A stretch of DNA of 64,000 bases from JAQVEM01 sp964616545. GTDB lineage: Bacteria; Actinomycetota; Humimicrobiia; Humimicrobiales; Humimicrobiaceae. This document shows, in pieces, positions 34,217 to 44,278 of this stretch. A program made the position numbers and the translations under genes. The notes under the pieces are model-generated. The model was not told the DNA's origin. It did no database searches and saw only the letters and a program-made list of their open reading frames with translations. Positions within the stretch are counted from its first letter, which is position 1. Each line of letters starts with the position of its first letter. The stretch is taken from positions 1 to 64,000 of the forward strand of contig CAZTUA010000012.1 of NCBI GenBank assembly GCA_964616545.1, in the 5' to 3' direction.

Positions 34217-35974
34217 TTACAGTCTATAATTATTGGTAATGGGATATCTTCTGTCTTTCCCAAATGCACGGGGTGTTATTTTAATACCGGGAGAGCCCTG
34301 CCTTCTTTTATACTCACTGGAATCTACCATATTAATTATGTTTTTAACTATTTTCTTATCAAAGCCCTTCTTTATGATTGAATGAAAATCCAGATTTTCC
34401 TCGATATATTCTTTAAGCACAGGGTCCAGCACTTTATAAGGAGGAAGGCTGTCTTCGTCCTTCTGTCCGGGTTTAAGCTCGGCCGATGGAACTTTAGTAA
34501 GTATATTTTCAGGAATTACATCTGAGTATTTTTTATTGATAAAACTACATATACGGTAAACCATAGTCTTATATACATCCTTAATTGGTGAAAAGCCGCC
34601 GGCCATATCACCGTAAAGGGTACAGTACCCCACGCTTATTTCACTTTTATTTCCAGTTGATAATACAAGATAGCTATTTTCATTTGCCACGGCCATTATA
34701 ATATTTCCCCTTATACGCGCCTGTATGTTTTCTTTCGTGATATTTATCCCGGTATCTTTAAATATAGAGCTCAAACTTTTAAGATAGCTTTTGTATATCG
34801 TTGAAATTGGTATTGTAATATATTTAACGCCGAGGTTACGGCACAGATCTTCAGAGTCTTTAATGCTTCCGGGAGAAGAGTAAAGGGACGGCATCAGCAC
34901 TCCGGTGACATTGTCTTTTCCCAGAGCGAGCGAGGCTATTACTATGGTAAGGGCGGAGTCTATGCCGCCGCTTAAAGCTATGACAACTTTTTTAAAATTA
35001 TTTTTTCTTACATAATCCCCTGTACCAAGAATCAGGGCTTCAAGTATTTCTTCTTCACGGCAGGAGATTTTATATTTGTTTTTATTACTATTATCATTTT
35101 TAAATCGCGCTGCTCTGCCTTTTTTCTTTGCGGGAAAGTATTTTAAATCAACAACAGGCAGAGATCTGCGGCCATCTATAAATTTACCGTCTGTTTTTAG
35201 CTGTTCTCTGTTTATGAGTTGTGAAGGCGATGCTCCCGGAGCTTTATAGTCATATATTAAAACATCTTCTGCAAATGATTTTGCACTGGCAAGGACTCTG
35301 CCTTTTTTATTAAGAATTAAACTGTTGCCGTCAAATACCAGCTCATCCTGACCGCCAATCATGTTTAGATAGACTATATTTAAATTGTTTTCTATTGCTG
35401 CCCTGGATAAAATATCCATTCTTTCTTTAATTTTATCGGTGTGATACGGGGATGCGGAAATATTTATTGAAAGCTCTGCTCCTCCGGCGAGAGCCTGGGT
35501 CCTGACCGGGCCTTCCGGATGGAATATGTCCTCGCATATGTTAATTCCTATAAAGGTGCCTGCTACTTTAAGGACAAAATTTTTGCTGCCTTTTTTAAAA
35601 TACCTTTCCTCGTCAAAAACGGAATAATTTGGAAGAAAATGTTTATTATATACGGCATGTATACGGTTATTATAAATTACTGCTGCCGAGTTATATATTC
35701 CGTCCTTCTCGCTGTTAACGAAACCGGTAACTGTGATTATATCTGGAGCCAGCTCTTTTAGCCTGTGTGTGTATTTTATATTTTCATCAATAAAGATGCT
35801 TTTTAGAAGTAAATCTTCCGGCGGATAACCTGTGATACAGAGTTCCGGAAATACTGCCATATCAGCCCCCGCTGCTGCTGCTTTCTCAATATGGCCGGCA
35901 ATGAGCTCATAGTTTCCCTTAAGGTCGCCTACGGCGGGATTTATCTGTGCTAGATATAATCTTAAAATAGAAAT
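34217..35974 (-). CDS. nadE: Glutamine-dependent NAD+ synthetase, probable ATT start
   Basis: 585 aa from ATT 35974 (ATT 35968 is the alternative). The N-terminal nitrilase-like glutaminase has its catalytic triad blocks: Glu in FPELCITGYPPEDL, Lys in YNKHFLPNYSVFDE and Cys in GINICEDIF. The C-terminal synthetase has ALSGGIDSALT. The conserved start RLYLAQINPAVGDLKGNY lies upstream of the first ATG (35860). The frame is open back to a double TAA without any ATG, GTG or TTG, and AAGGAG lies 5 nt before the first ATT. It converts deamido-NAD to NAD. Confidence 0.9.
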   Translation of the reverse strand: MSILRLYLAQINPAVGDLKGNYELIAGHIEKAAAAGADMAVFPELCITGYPPEDLLLKSIFIDENIKYTHRLKELAPDIITVTGFVNSEKDGIYNSAAVIYNNRIHAVYNKHFLPNYSVFDEERYFKKGSKNFVLKVAGTFIGINICEDIFHPEGPVRTQALAGGAELSINISASPYHTDKIKERMDILSRAAIENNLNIVYLNMIGGQDELVFDGNSLILNKKGRVLASAKSFAEDVLIYDYKAPGASPSQLINREQLKTDGKFIDGRRSLPVVDLKYFPAKKKGRAARFKNDNSNKNKYKISCREEEILEALILGTGDYVRKNNFKKVVIALSGGIDSALTIVIASLALGKDNVTGVLMPSLYSSPGSIKDSEDLCRNLGVKYITIPISTIYKSYLKSLSSIFKDTGINITKENIQARIRGNIIMAVANENSYLVLSTGNKSEISVGYCTLYGDMAGGFSPIKDVYKTMVYRICSFINKKYSDVIPENILTKVPSAELKPGQKDEDSLPPYKVLDPVLKEYIEENLDFHSIIKKGFDKKIVKNIINMVDSSEYKRRQGSPGIKITPRAFGKDRRYPITNNYRL

Positions 35975-36068
35975 TTTTGCTCCTTTTATAAAAAGTTATT
36001 AGATATTAATTTAATTATTTCTGATTTAGATAAACTGATTTAATTATAATACTTTTTAACAATTAAAT

Positions 36069-37241
36069 TTACTTCCGGTACAGAGGAGACATCATTCTTA
36101 GGTCTGATACAACTTTCGGTATTACTTCCAGGAAATAATCCACTTCTTCTTTTGTGTTTTCAAAACCCAGTGTGATTCTTAAGGAGCCATGAGCTTCTTC
36201 AGCGGTCAGGCCCATTGCAATTAGAGTGTGTGACGGTTTTAAAGATGAAGAAGAGCAGGCAGAACCGCTTGAAGAAGCAATACCTGCATGGTCAAGTCTC
36301 AGAACTATTGATTCACCCTCTATATATTTAAAGGAAAAGTTGCAGTTTCCCGGAAGCCTTTTTACAGGATGACCGTTAAGCCTGACGTCGTCAATTTTAC
36401 CCGGGAGCTCTTTTATGAGATATTCTCTTAGTTCTGTAATATATGCTATCTTTTTTGAGAGTTTTTTCTGATTTATTTCCGAAGCTTTTGCCAGACCGGC
36501 TATTCCGGGAATATTTTCTGTGCCCGACCTTATTCCCCTTTCATGTCCCCCGCCAAGTATCTGAGGCGTTATTTTTGTCCCCTTTCTTATGTAAAGAGCT
36601 CCTACTCCCTTGGGACCGTATATTTTATGTCCGGAAAGAGACAAAAGGTCAACGTTTAAGCGGTTAACATCCGTTTCTATACTGGAAAAGCTCTGAACTG
36701 CATCAGTGTGGAAAATAATATTATGCTCCTTTAATATTTTTCCTATTTCTTCAACAGGCTGAATTGTCCCAACAATATTATTTGCATGCATAATGGTTGC
36801 CATTATGGTCTTCGGGGTTATAGCCTTTTTTATATCTTCCGGGTCTACAAGACCTGAACTGTCAACAGGGATATAAGTTATACTGAAACCCTGTCTTGAT
36901 AATTTCTTCAAAGGCATATGAACTGCAGGGTGTTCAATTTCAGATGTGATAATATGGTTGCCCTTCTTCCTGTAAGATTCTGCTACTCCTGCTATTGCAA
37001 GATTATCGCTCTCGGTACCGCAGCCTGTAAAAATTATTTCTTCGGGGCCGGCTCCAAGCGATTTTGCAATCACACTTCTTGAGTGCTCGAGTATTTCCCT
37101 GGCCCTCAGGCCGGGAGAGTGAGGTTCAGAAGCATTGCCGTAATAAACCGTGAAGCATTTATTAATTTCATCAACCACTTCAGGTAAAACAGGAGTGGTT
37201 GCGCTGTGGTCAAAGTATATATATTTAAGTTTTTTATTCAT
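36069..37241 (-). CDS. Cysteine desulfurase (NifS/IscS type)
   Basis: 390 aa from ATG 37241; an ATG two codons earlier at 37247 sits too close to AAGGAG, and the further N-terminal extension of the open frame is unlike the family. It is a PLP enzyme with YFDHSATTPV at the start, the cofactor Lys in SLSGHKIYGPKG, and the catalytic Cys in SGSACSSSSLKPS. It takes sulfur from cysteine for Fe-S clusters or tRNA thiolation. No iscU or mnmA is adjacent. NifS and IscS roles cannot be separated from sequence alone. Confidence 0.92.
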   Translation of the reverse strand: MNKKLKYIYFDHSATTPVLPEVVDEINKCFTVYYGNASEPHSPGLRAREILEHSRSVIAKSLGAGPEEIIFTGCGTESDNLAIAGVAESYRKKGNHIITSEIEHPAVHMPLKKLSRQGFSITYIPVDSSGLVDPEDIKKAITPKTIMATIMHANNIVGTIQPVEEIGKILKEHNIIFHTDAVQSFSSIETDVNRLNVDLLSLSGHKIYGPKGVGALYIRKGTKITPQILGGGHERGIRSGTENIPGIAGLAKASEINQKKLSKKIAYITELREYLIKELPGKIDDVRLNGHPVKRLPGNCNFSFKYIEGESIVLRLDHAGIASSSGSACSSSSLKPSHTLIAMGLTAEEAHGSLRITLGFENTKEEVDYFLEVIPKVVSDLRMMSPLYRK

Positions 37242-37501
37242 ATTCATATTCTCCTTTTTAAAACAATGTGAGAAAAAACTATCACTGATTTTTAATGCTG
37301 TCAATTATTTATATAATACCAGATAAACCCGGAATGAAATAATATATTCGCAGGCAGCCGCTAATAATATTTACTATGGACTAATATTACAATTTGATAT
37401 ATTAAAATAGTTGATTTATTTGTCAAAGTTAATTAAAATTATTAAAATTATAATCTGTAAAATTTTTAGATATTGTTGTTTTGATATGCAGGCAGGATAA
37501 A

Positions 37502-38347
37502 ATGCTTAAAAATATATTGCCCTATGTAGATAAAATTCTTAGATATACAAATGAAATATTTATAATCAAGGATAATGAAAATAATATTCTTTTTATAAAT
37601 GATAAGATAAAGGATTACGGCTACCAGCCCGAAAGCCTGACAGGCAAAAATTATTTAACGCTGCTTTCCCCAAAACACAAGGGGAAAAGATTTAAAGAAA
37701 TTGTCAATAACAAAAAAGCCTTAAATTATGAGGTAGAATTTCTTAAAAAGAATGGCGGTATTGTCAATGCACTTGCAACTAATTCCCCGGTCTCAGATAA
37801 TGATGGGAAAATTTTGTTTGTAGTTTCCACACTTACTGATATAACTTCTTATAAACAGTTGCAAAAAAAACTTACTGAATCGACATATATGGATTATTTA
37901 ACAGGCCTTTACAATATAAGATATTTATACAAAAGATTGAGCGAAGAGTTAAACAGGGGGAAGAGAAAGAAAGAAGATATTGCCATAATAATGTTTGATA
38001 TTGATAATTTTAAAAAATTTAATGACAGCTACGGGCATGAAAAAGGAAATAGTCTGCTTAAAAGACTGGGCGCCATTATACGCAAAAACATAAGAAGGGG
38101 AGTGGACTTAGGGTTCAGGTTTGGCGGGGATGAATTTCTGATAATTGTGAATCAGGCCGGGGATAATATTGCCTATGAAATTGCCTCCAGGATAAGAGAA
38201 AGCTTTCTAAATCTAGATTATAAAAATCTGGATATTAGTATGGGGATAGAGTATTATTTTAATAATTCTGGTATTAAAAATTTAATAGCCAGGGCTGATA
38301 AAAAAGTCTATATGGCAAAAAAATCTAATGAGAAAATAGTAAAATAA
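37502..38347 (+). CDS. PAS-GGDEF diguanylate cyclase
   Basis: 281 aa from ATG 37502, which follows AGGA; the open frame extends 7 codons further upstream. A PAS sensor domain (about 10-125, with TNEIFIIKDNENNILFIND) leads into a GGDEF domain with intact RFGGDEF, so it probably makes c-di-GMP. No membrane segment is visible, suggesting a cytoplasmic signal. No PilZ or effector gene is adjacent. Confidence 0.9.
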   Translation: MLKNILPYVDKILRYTNEIFIIKDNENNILFINDKIKDYGYQPESLTGKNYLTLLSPKHKGKRFKEIVNNKKALNYEVEFLKKNGGIVNALATNSPVSDNDGKILFVVSTLTDITSYKQLQKKLTESTYMDYLTGLYNIRYLYKRLSEELNRGKRKKEDIAIIMFDIDNFKKFNDSYGHEKGNSLLKRLGAIIRKNIRRGVDLGFRFGGDEFLIIVNQAGDNIAYEIASRIRESFLNLDYKNLDISMGIEYYFNNSGIKNLIARADKKVYMAKKSNEKIVK

Positions 38348-38456
38348 ATACGATAAAATAAATAATTAAGTAAGTCTGTTAAAATATAGTTCATTTTAAT
38401 ATAATATGCTCTTAATATTAAAAGAGTTTTTTATTTTGCAAGGAAGATTATCAAAT

Positions 38457-39074
38457 ATGAAGACAGGAGAAAATAATAATTCGATAAACAGGGCAGCAAG
38501 AATAATATCATATATTTTTGACGGCTCGTTTATTTCGATTCCCATTATACTGACTATATGCTTAATTATTATAGATAATAAGATAGAAGCAATAAGCTGG
38601 GCTTTTGTATGCCTGCTGTTCGGTACTGTAATACCCTATCTATATATATGTTTCCTTTTCAGGAAAAAAGTAATAAAGGATATGCATATACCCGTTAAGG
38701 AGGATAGAACAAAGCCGCTGCTCCTATCATGTGCAAGCTATGCAGTTTGTCTTGGTGTACTGTATGTCCTGGACGCTCCCCTGTTTTTAAAATCTTTATT
38801 TACGGTGATTGTTGCATCAGCCATTATTTATACAATAATAACTTATTTCTGGAAAATCAGCCTTCACAGCAGCTGGATAACTTTTATTGTAATTACATTC
38901 AATATCCTTTTTGGAAGATGGATGCTGCTTATGATCCCGCTTATTCCCGTAGTGGGGTGGGCACGTGTGAGAATAAAGAAACATACGATGAATCAGGTGA
39001 TACTCGGAGCAGGTATATCGAGCGTGACAAGTTTTTTAATTTATTACAGCTACGGTTTTATCAGTTTATTCTAA
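38457..39074 (+). CDS. PAP2-like membrane phosphatase
   Basis: 205 aa from ATG 38457, preceded by AAGGAAG; earlier starts lack a site. It has about six membrane helices. Spaced polar blocks resemble a divergent PAP2 phosphatase: KEDRTKPL (K-x-x-x-R-x-K-P), LHSSW, and ARVRIKKHTMNQVILG, corresponding to the three motifs of lipid phosphatases, though the canonical SH and SR-x5-H residues are only partly met. It could act on a lipid phosphate. Assignment is tentative. Confidence 0.5.
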   Translation: MKTGENNNSINRAARIISYIFDGSFISIPIILTICLIIIDNKIEAISWAFVCLLFGTVIPYLYICFLFRKKVIKDMHIPVKEDRTKPLLLSCASYAVCLGVLYVLDAPLFLKSLFTVIVASAIIYTIITYFWKISLHSSWITFIVITFNILFGRWMLLMIPLIPVVGWARVRIKKHTMNQVILGAGISSVTSFLIYYSYGFISLF

Positions 39075-39169
39075 ACAGCAGGCAGTTTCTGGACAGCGCA
39101 AACAATAATTTTTTAAGATTCTCCGTTTCTTTTCTATCCAGTTTTATTATATGTAAATAAGAATATGGC

Positions 39170-39859
39170 TCATAAAAGCTCAAGAGCTTTATGGGACCAG
39201 TAAAAAGCAAATAACTCTATAAATGAAAGCGCCGCAGCTATTATGGAGGGCAGTACCAGATATCCGGACAAAAGCCCGGTTGCTTTTTTGGAAAAGCATG
39301 GAATCAGCAGTATAACCGATAGATTAATAAAATAAAAAGTAAACAGTATTGAAAGAGCAGTTAAATAGAAATAAAAATATCCAAGAAAGCTAAATCTTGA
39401 CAGTGTTATCAGAATGAAAAATGTCATAAGCAGAATGCAGGCCATAAATTTAAACGGACTCTTAAAAATTTTTTCAGGTGACGGATTTTTATAGTACTGA
39501 AATATAAATACCGGGTAGAGTATAATTATAATAGATGACCCGCAAAGCGTGCCTGTTACAAATCTGAGATTATTATTGGTATTATAAAGCCCGAAATTTG
39601 ATGCAATTCCGTCAATGATAAATGACAATAAAAAAAAGGCAAGAATTATAAGGATATAGGCCGGAGGCAGATCGCTTTCTCTCTTTCTGAACATTATAAA
39701 TAGAATGATTGCTGTAATAAAGAAACCTGTATAAAAGCCGCAGCATCTGGCGCAGACAGGAAGAATTAAATTTCCAAAAAGGAGGCTTCTCATAGGAATT
39801 TGATGACAGACAGAAAAGCCTATGGTCTCTATTAAAAAACTAATCAACGGTATTTTCAA
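39170..39859 (-). CDS. DUF2085 family membrane protein
   Basis: 229 aa, with about six membrane helices. The N-terminal half carries the family marks CHQIPMRS (18-25) and PVCARCCGFYTG (35-45), a set of Cys and His suggestive of metal or redox function. DUF2085 proteins are widespread but uncharacterised. It is transcribed alone, convergent with the PAP2-like gene. Confidence 0.75.
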   Translation of the reverse strand: MKIPLISFLIETIGFSVCHQIPMRSLLFGNLILPVCARCCGFYTGFFITAIILFIMFRKRESDLPPAYILIILAFFLLSFIIDGIASNFGLYNTNNNLRFVTGTLCGSSIIIILYPVFIFQYYKNPSPEKIFKSPFKFMACILLMTFFILITLSRFSFLGYFYFYLTALSILFTFYFINLSVILLIPCFSKKATGLLSGYLVLPSIIAAALSFIELFAFYWSHKALELL

Positions 39860-40044
39860 CCCTTTCCGTATTTAAGGTCACAATTAACTTTTAATTTTAT
39901 TTAAATATTATTACAGATATCAATATGTGCTTTATTAGTATAACTTTTAAATAAAATTATAGTTTTATACCGGCAATATTGGTAGAATTAATAATATTAT
40001 TTTTTTATTAACAGGTATTTAAAAAACCAGGGAAAGGTTATTCC

Positions 40045-40704
40045 ATGGTGTATGATTTTCATACTCATACCTTTTTTTCCGATGGTGTACACAGCCCTAT
40101 TGAGCTTGTAAGGTTCGCAGTTGCGCAGGGCTACTGCTGTATTGCAATTACCGATCATGGAAGCTATTCAAATCTTGATTTTATAATATCCCGGATAAAA
40201 AAGGACTGTGAACTGGCAGAAAAATACTGGGATATAAAGGTGATTCCCGGCGTAGAACTAACAAACGTTCCTTCTAAGAGTATAAATAAAATGGCCAGAG
40301 AGGCAAAAGAGCTTGGAGCAAAAATAGTTGTGGTTCACGGCGAAAGCATTATAGAGAGTGTAGAGCCCGGAACCAATTTAGAAGCGGTTAAATCAGAATA
40401 CACAGATATCCTGGCTCATCCGGGAATTCTAAAATCAGAGGAAGCAGAGCTGGCTGCAAAAAACAATGTTTTTATAGAAATTTCATCCAGAGCCGGCCAC
40501 AGCCTGACAAACGGGTTGGTGGTTAATGCAGGCAGAGAAGCTGGAGCAAAGTTTTTAATAAACACCGATGCGCACAGCTGCACAGATTTATTCAGGCCCG
40601 GTATGCAGGAAAAAATAGGCCTTGGAGCCGGACTTAAAAAGGATGAAGTAAAAGAGATTTTTGATAAAAATTGCCACGAACTTCTAAACAAGATAAATTA
40701 TTAA
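40045..40704 (+). CDS. PHP domain phosphoesterase (histidinol-phosphatase-like)
   Basis: 219 aa. It has the complete PHP metal-binding pattern: HTHTFFSDG (6-14), ITDHG, the PGVE segment, VHGE, AHPG and NTDAHS. The family includes histidinol phosphatases and other trinuclear-metal phosphoesterases. No histidine biosynthesis genes are nearby, so the substrate is open. Confidence 0.85.
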   Translation: MVYDFHTHTFFSDGVHSPIELVRFAVAQGYCCIAITDHGSYSNLDFIISRIKKDCELAEKYWDIKVIPGVELTNVPSKSINKMAREAKELGAKIVVVHGESIIESVEPGTNLEAVKSEYTDILAHPGILKSEEAELAAKNNVFIEISSRAGHSLTNGLVVNAGREAGAKFLINTDAHSCTDLFRPGMQEKIGLGAGLKKDEVKEIFDKNCHELLNKINY

Positions 40705-40780
40705 ACGGCTCCGGATATAATTGAATTTACTGGTTAATTTTGCCTGTATTTATAGCTCTTTTCTTTATACCAGGCCATTT

Positions 40781-41584
40781 TTATAATAAAAACTCATCCA
40801 TACTTCCCGGCCTGTAACCTTCAAGGTCCAGGCAGATATATTTAAACCCGATATTTTTTAATTTTTTTACAACCTTTACCCTCATATTAGGATCAATCAT
40901 CATAGGCAGTTCTTCTCTGTCCACTTCTATTCTCGCAACAGAGTGATGACATCTCACTCTTACCTGTTTAAAACCGGCTGCACGGAGAAAAATTTCAGCC
41001 TTTTTGATTTTATTTAAAACAGATTCAGAAATTATCGTATCATAGGGCAATCTGGACAGAAGACATGATAAGGAAGGCTTATTCCAGGTAGGGAGACTCA
41101 ACTGCTTTGAAAAACTTCTTATCTCTTCTCCGGTCATGCCGGCATCTGCAAGAGGGCTTTTAACTCCCAGTTCCCTTAAGGCTTTAATACCGGGACGGAA
41201 AGTACTGAGGTCATCGTAATTGGTCCCGTCAATGACATAATTAAAGTTAAATTTATTCTTTAGCCGGATTAATTCAATGAAAAGATTCTTCTTGCAGTAA
41301 TAACATCTGTTTTTCGGGTTGTTTTTTAGTTCATTTATTTCAAGCTGATTAAAATTTATAACTATGTGCCTGCACCCCAGATTCTTTGATATTTTCATTG
41401 AATCTTTAAGTTCACTTTCAGGGAATGCGGGAAACCTGGCGGTGACGGCAATAACTTTTACCCCGGGTTCGTTTTTTGCGATATTAAGGAGAAAAGTGCT
41501 GTCAACACCGCCCGAAAAAGCTAAAACAACGGACTCCATCTTTTTAAGCAGTGTTTTAAGTTTATTAATCTTTTTACCGGTCAC
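40781..41584 (-). CDS. larE: ATP-dependent sacrificial sulfur transferase LarE
   Basis: 267 aa, starting at GTG 41584. The PP-loop SGGVDST (24-30) and the NPKNRCYYCKKNLF and KPSLSCLLSRLPYD blocks match LarE, which gives up the sulfur of a Cys to build the nickel-pincer nucleotide cofactor. The Cys in PSLSC corresponds to the sacrificial Cys region. It is divergent from larC, 195 bp away. larB and larA are not in the window. Confidence 0.88.
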   Translation of the reverse strand: MTGKKINKLKTLLKKMESVVLAFSGGVDSTFLLNIAKNEPGVKVIAVTARFPAFPESELKDSMKISKNLGCRHIVINFNQLEINELKNNPKNRCYYCKKNLFIELIRLKNKFNFNYVIDGTNYDDLSTFRPGIKALRELGVKSPLADAGMTGEEIRSFSKQLSLPTWNKPSLSCLLSRLPYDTIISESVLNKIKKAEIFLRAAGFKQVRVRCHHSVARIEVDREELPMMIDPNMRVKVVKKLKNIGFKYICLDLEGYRPGSMDEFLL

Positions 41585-41779
41585 AGGATTAAATATTATG
41601 TTTTTTATAATCTGTAAAAAGGACTTTTCTTAAAAATATATAAATTGGCCTCTTTTTGCAATAGTATAAGTAAAATGATATTTTTAAGTTAAAATATAGT
41701 TAGCCCGGAATTCATGCAGGAATGTGTTCCGGGGGTTAAAAAATTTTAGATTTCTGACGGTAAAACGGGAGAAAGGAAT

Positions 41780-42955
41780 ATGAAAAAAGCTTTATATATT
41801 GATTGTTTTTCAGGAATAAGCGGTGATATGATGGTAGGCGCACTTCTTGACCTCGGGATTGATATTATTTTTTTAAGGAATGAATTAAAAAAAATTGATA
41901 TTACCGGATACAGCATAACATGCAGAGAAGTAAAAGCCGGACCTATAAAAGCGAAAAAGTTTAATGTGGAAGTAACTGCGTCCCAGCCGGATAGAAATTA
42001 CGAAAATATCAAAAAAATAATCGGGGAAAGCAAGTTAAAAACGGCTATTAAGAAAATGTCACTAAATATTTTCAGGCTGATTGCAGAAGCAGAATCGGCG
42101 GTACATGACTGTGAAGCAGACAGGGTGCATTTTCACGAAGTAGGAGCGGTAGATTCCATTATCGATATTGTAAGCACCGCCGTTTGTATAAATAAATTAA
42201 AGATTGAATCCTTTTACAGCAGTAAAATTCCGGTTGGAAGCGGATTTGTAGATAGCTCGCATGGAAGATTACCCGTACCGGCACCTGCAACTGTTGAAAT
42301 TTTAAAGGATGTACCGGTCTATGGGGGCGGCTTTGATTTTGAAGTGACAACTCCCACGGGCGCGGCAATAGTAAAAACTTTTACGAAAAGTTTTAGCGGC
42401 CTTCCTTATATGGAGATTGATAAGACCGGATATGGAGCAGGGAATAATAGAGGGGGAGAAACTCCCAATGTTTTAAGACTTTTAGGGGGAATTATTGACG
42501 ATGAATATGGCCTGAGAGAAGAGAAACTTATAATGCTTTCTGCAAATATTGATGACAGCACTCCTGAGATTATAGGTTATCTTATGGAAAGACTATTTAA
42601 AAAAGGTGTCCTGGATGCATGGGTAGAATCTATCTATATGAAAAAAAACAGGCCCGCTTTTAAGGTAAGTGCGCTCTGCAGTGAAGAGTCGGAAAAGGAC
42701 ATAGTAAATATAATTTTGCTCGAATCGACAACGCTCGGCATAAGACGCGAAAAAGTAGAAAGATATTCGATAGAAAGAAAATTAAAAACTGTCCGGCTGC
42801 CTTACGGAGAGGTTAAAGTAAAAGTTGGCATCCTGAAAGGCAGAGAAGTAAACATTGCGCCTGAATTTGGGTCCTGCAGAAAGGTGGCAGAGGCGACGGG
42901 GAAGACACTTAAGGAAGTATATCACGACACTTTTTTATTTTTTTCAAAAAGATAG
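41780..42955 (+). CDS. larC: Nickel insertion protein LarC (pyridinium-3,5-bisthiocarboxylate mononucleotide nickel chelatase)
   Basis: 391 aa, one continuous frame. The start YIDCFSGISGDMMVGALLDLG and blocks RVHFHEVGAVDSI, TPTGAAIVK and NIDDSTPEIIGYLMERLF are diagnostic. It uses CTP to insert nickel into the pincer cofactor of lactate racemase and related racemases. In Lactiplantibacillus the gene is split by a frameshift; here it is not. GAAAGGAATATG gives a good start. The 3' end overlaps the convergent AI-2E gene by 34 nt. Confidence 0.93.
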   Translation: MKKALYIDCFSGISGDMMVGALLDLGIDIIFLRNELKKIDITGYSITCREVKAGPIKAKKFNVEVTASQPDRNYENIKKIIGESKLKTAIKKMSLNIFRLIAEAESAVHDCEADRVHFHEVGAVDSIIDIVSTAVCINKLKIESFYSSKIPVGSGFVDSSHGRLPVPAPATVEILKDVPVYGGGFDFEVTTPTGAAIVKTFTKSFSGLPYMEIDKTGYGAGNNRGGETPNVLRLLGGIIDDEYGLREEKLIMLSANIDDSTPEIIGYLMERLFKKGVLDAWVESIYMKKNRPAFKVSALCSEESEKDIVNIILLESTTLGIRREKVERYSIERKLKTVRLPYGEVKVKVGILKGREVNIAPEFGSCRKVAEATGKTLKEVYHDTFLFFSKR

Positions 42956-44025
42956 TATTTTAATATTTCCTGCAGTACGGCAACGGTTGGTACAGCAATC
43001 AAAAGTCCCCAGAAACCAAGTAATACACTGCCTACCATTAAAGAAAAAATTGTAACTCCGGGGTGCACTCCTATCTGATACTTCAGGATATTTGGGGAAA
43101 TCAAATAAGCGTCCAGCCATTGAATGGCTATGAAGAACACGATTACAAGTAAAGCTGTAAGGGGTGAAATAAAAAGCGCGGCAAGTGCAGCCGGTATTGC
43201 CCCTATTACAGGACCTACAATAGGAATAATATCAAATATTCCAGCCGCAAAGCCAAGAAGTATTGCAAGATCTACTTTCAATATGAGCAGTACGATTGTG
43301 CACAGTATTCCCACAACAATTGCTATTAATATTCTTACCCTGAGATACTTCCCGACAATTTTATTGATTATATCCAGTATAATATTGGCATGAGTTTTGC
43401 ATTTCCCGGGTAAAGCTTTTAAAAATATATTTCTAATTTTATCCGCGTGCATAAGGATGTATACACCCAGGAGCGGCACAACTATAAAGTAGAGGACAAC
43501 GTTGACTACCGAACGGCCAAATGTAGTTGCTCTCTGGAAAAAATCAATTTCTCCAAGGTTAAGCCTTCCTATAATAAACTGGGTGATACCATTAGCGTCT
43601 ATCGGCATGATTTTTTTGCCGATTACATTTTCAATACTTTTGACAATAGGGCTCCTGCTTAAAAAGTCATTTACAACAACGATAAAATTGCTCATGTATG
43701 ACGGTAATTTATTTATGAATATCCTGAACTGGTCAAAAACTATGGGTATGATAAAGAAGAGCATTACAAAAATAATTCCCAGAAAAATTATATAAACTAT
43801 GGCAACCGCAAAAATTTTACGCATTTTTTTCTGCAGGAGAGCCACAAAGGGGCTCAGGAGATAGGCAATAATTATGGATATAATAAGAGGGATAATAGCC
43901 GACCTTATCGTATATATGGTGTAAAAGAAAAGTGCAATGATTAAAAGTAAGCCGATTATTGACCAGCAGAATATCCCGATATTTTTTATTTTGCTATTGC
44001 CATTTAATAATTTTTTAAGTCTCAT
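42922..44025 (-). CDS. AI-2E family transporter (PerM/UPF0118)
   Basis: 367 aa, with about eight membrane helices. The late blocks FDIIPIVGPVIGAIPAAL and GVHPGVTIFSLMVGSVLLGFWGLLIAVPTVAVL are family marks. Members export signalling molecules or act as Na+(Li+)/H+ antiporters, so the substrate cannot be stated. It is convergent with larC and overlaps it. Confidence 0.88.
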   Translation of the reverse strand: MRLKKLLNGNSKIKNIGIFCWSIIGLLLIIALFFYTIYTIRSAIIPLIISIIIAYLLSPFVALLQKKMRKIFAVAIVYIIFLGIIFVMLFFIIPIVFDQFRIFINKLPSYMSNFIVVVNDFLSRSPIVKSIENVIGKKIMPIDANGITQFIIGRLNLGEIDFFQRATTFGRSVVNVVLYFIVVPLLGVYILMHADKIRNIFLKALPGKCKTHANIILDIINKIVGKYLRVRILIAIVVGILCTIVLLILKVDLAILLGFAAGIFDIIPIVGPVIGAIPAALAALFISPLTALLVIVFFIAIQWLDAYLISPNILKYQIGVHPGVTIFSLMVGSVLLGFWGLLIAVPTVAVLQEILKYYLFEKNKKVS

Positions 44026-44186
44026 CTTGACTCATTATAATATATTTTTTAAAAAATTATAATTTATTAGGTCAACTAAACGCCACTAATTTAAAAATTA
44101 AATTGCACAGGAACTTAAATCTAAAATAGCAGCAGAACCGGCAAAAATACACACCTTCTGAATCCTTAAACCTTAAGACGTTGATT

Positions 44187-44215
44187 TTGACTTATTGGTT
44201 TATTTAAAATAAAAT
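44187..44215 (+). promoter_or_regulatory. Promoter of the GH94 phosphorylase gene
   Basis: TTGACT (44187-44192), 17-nt spacer, TAAAAT (44210-44215), about 60 nt before the start codon. No obvious palindrome overlaps it. Confidence 0.6.
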
Positions 44216-44278
44216 ATTTATTCTCTGGAGTATTTATCTTTTATAAAAATCAACCAGCCGGAAAGGGGCGGAACACCT

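Noticed and set aside
38963..38968. CACGTG core resembling the centre of parS
   Set aside because: Flanks do not match TGTTT/AAACA; only the two full sites at 13333 and 14777 qualify.
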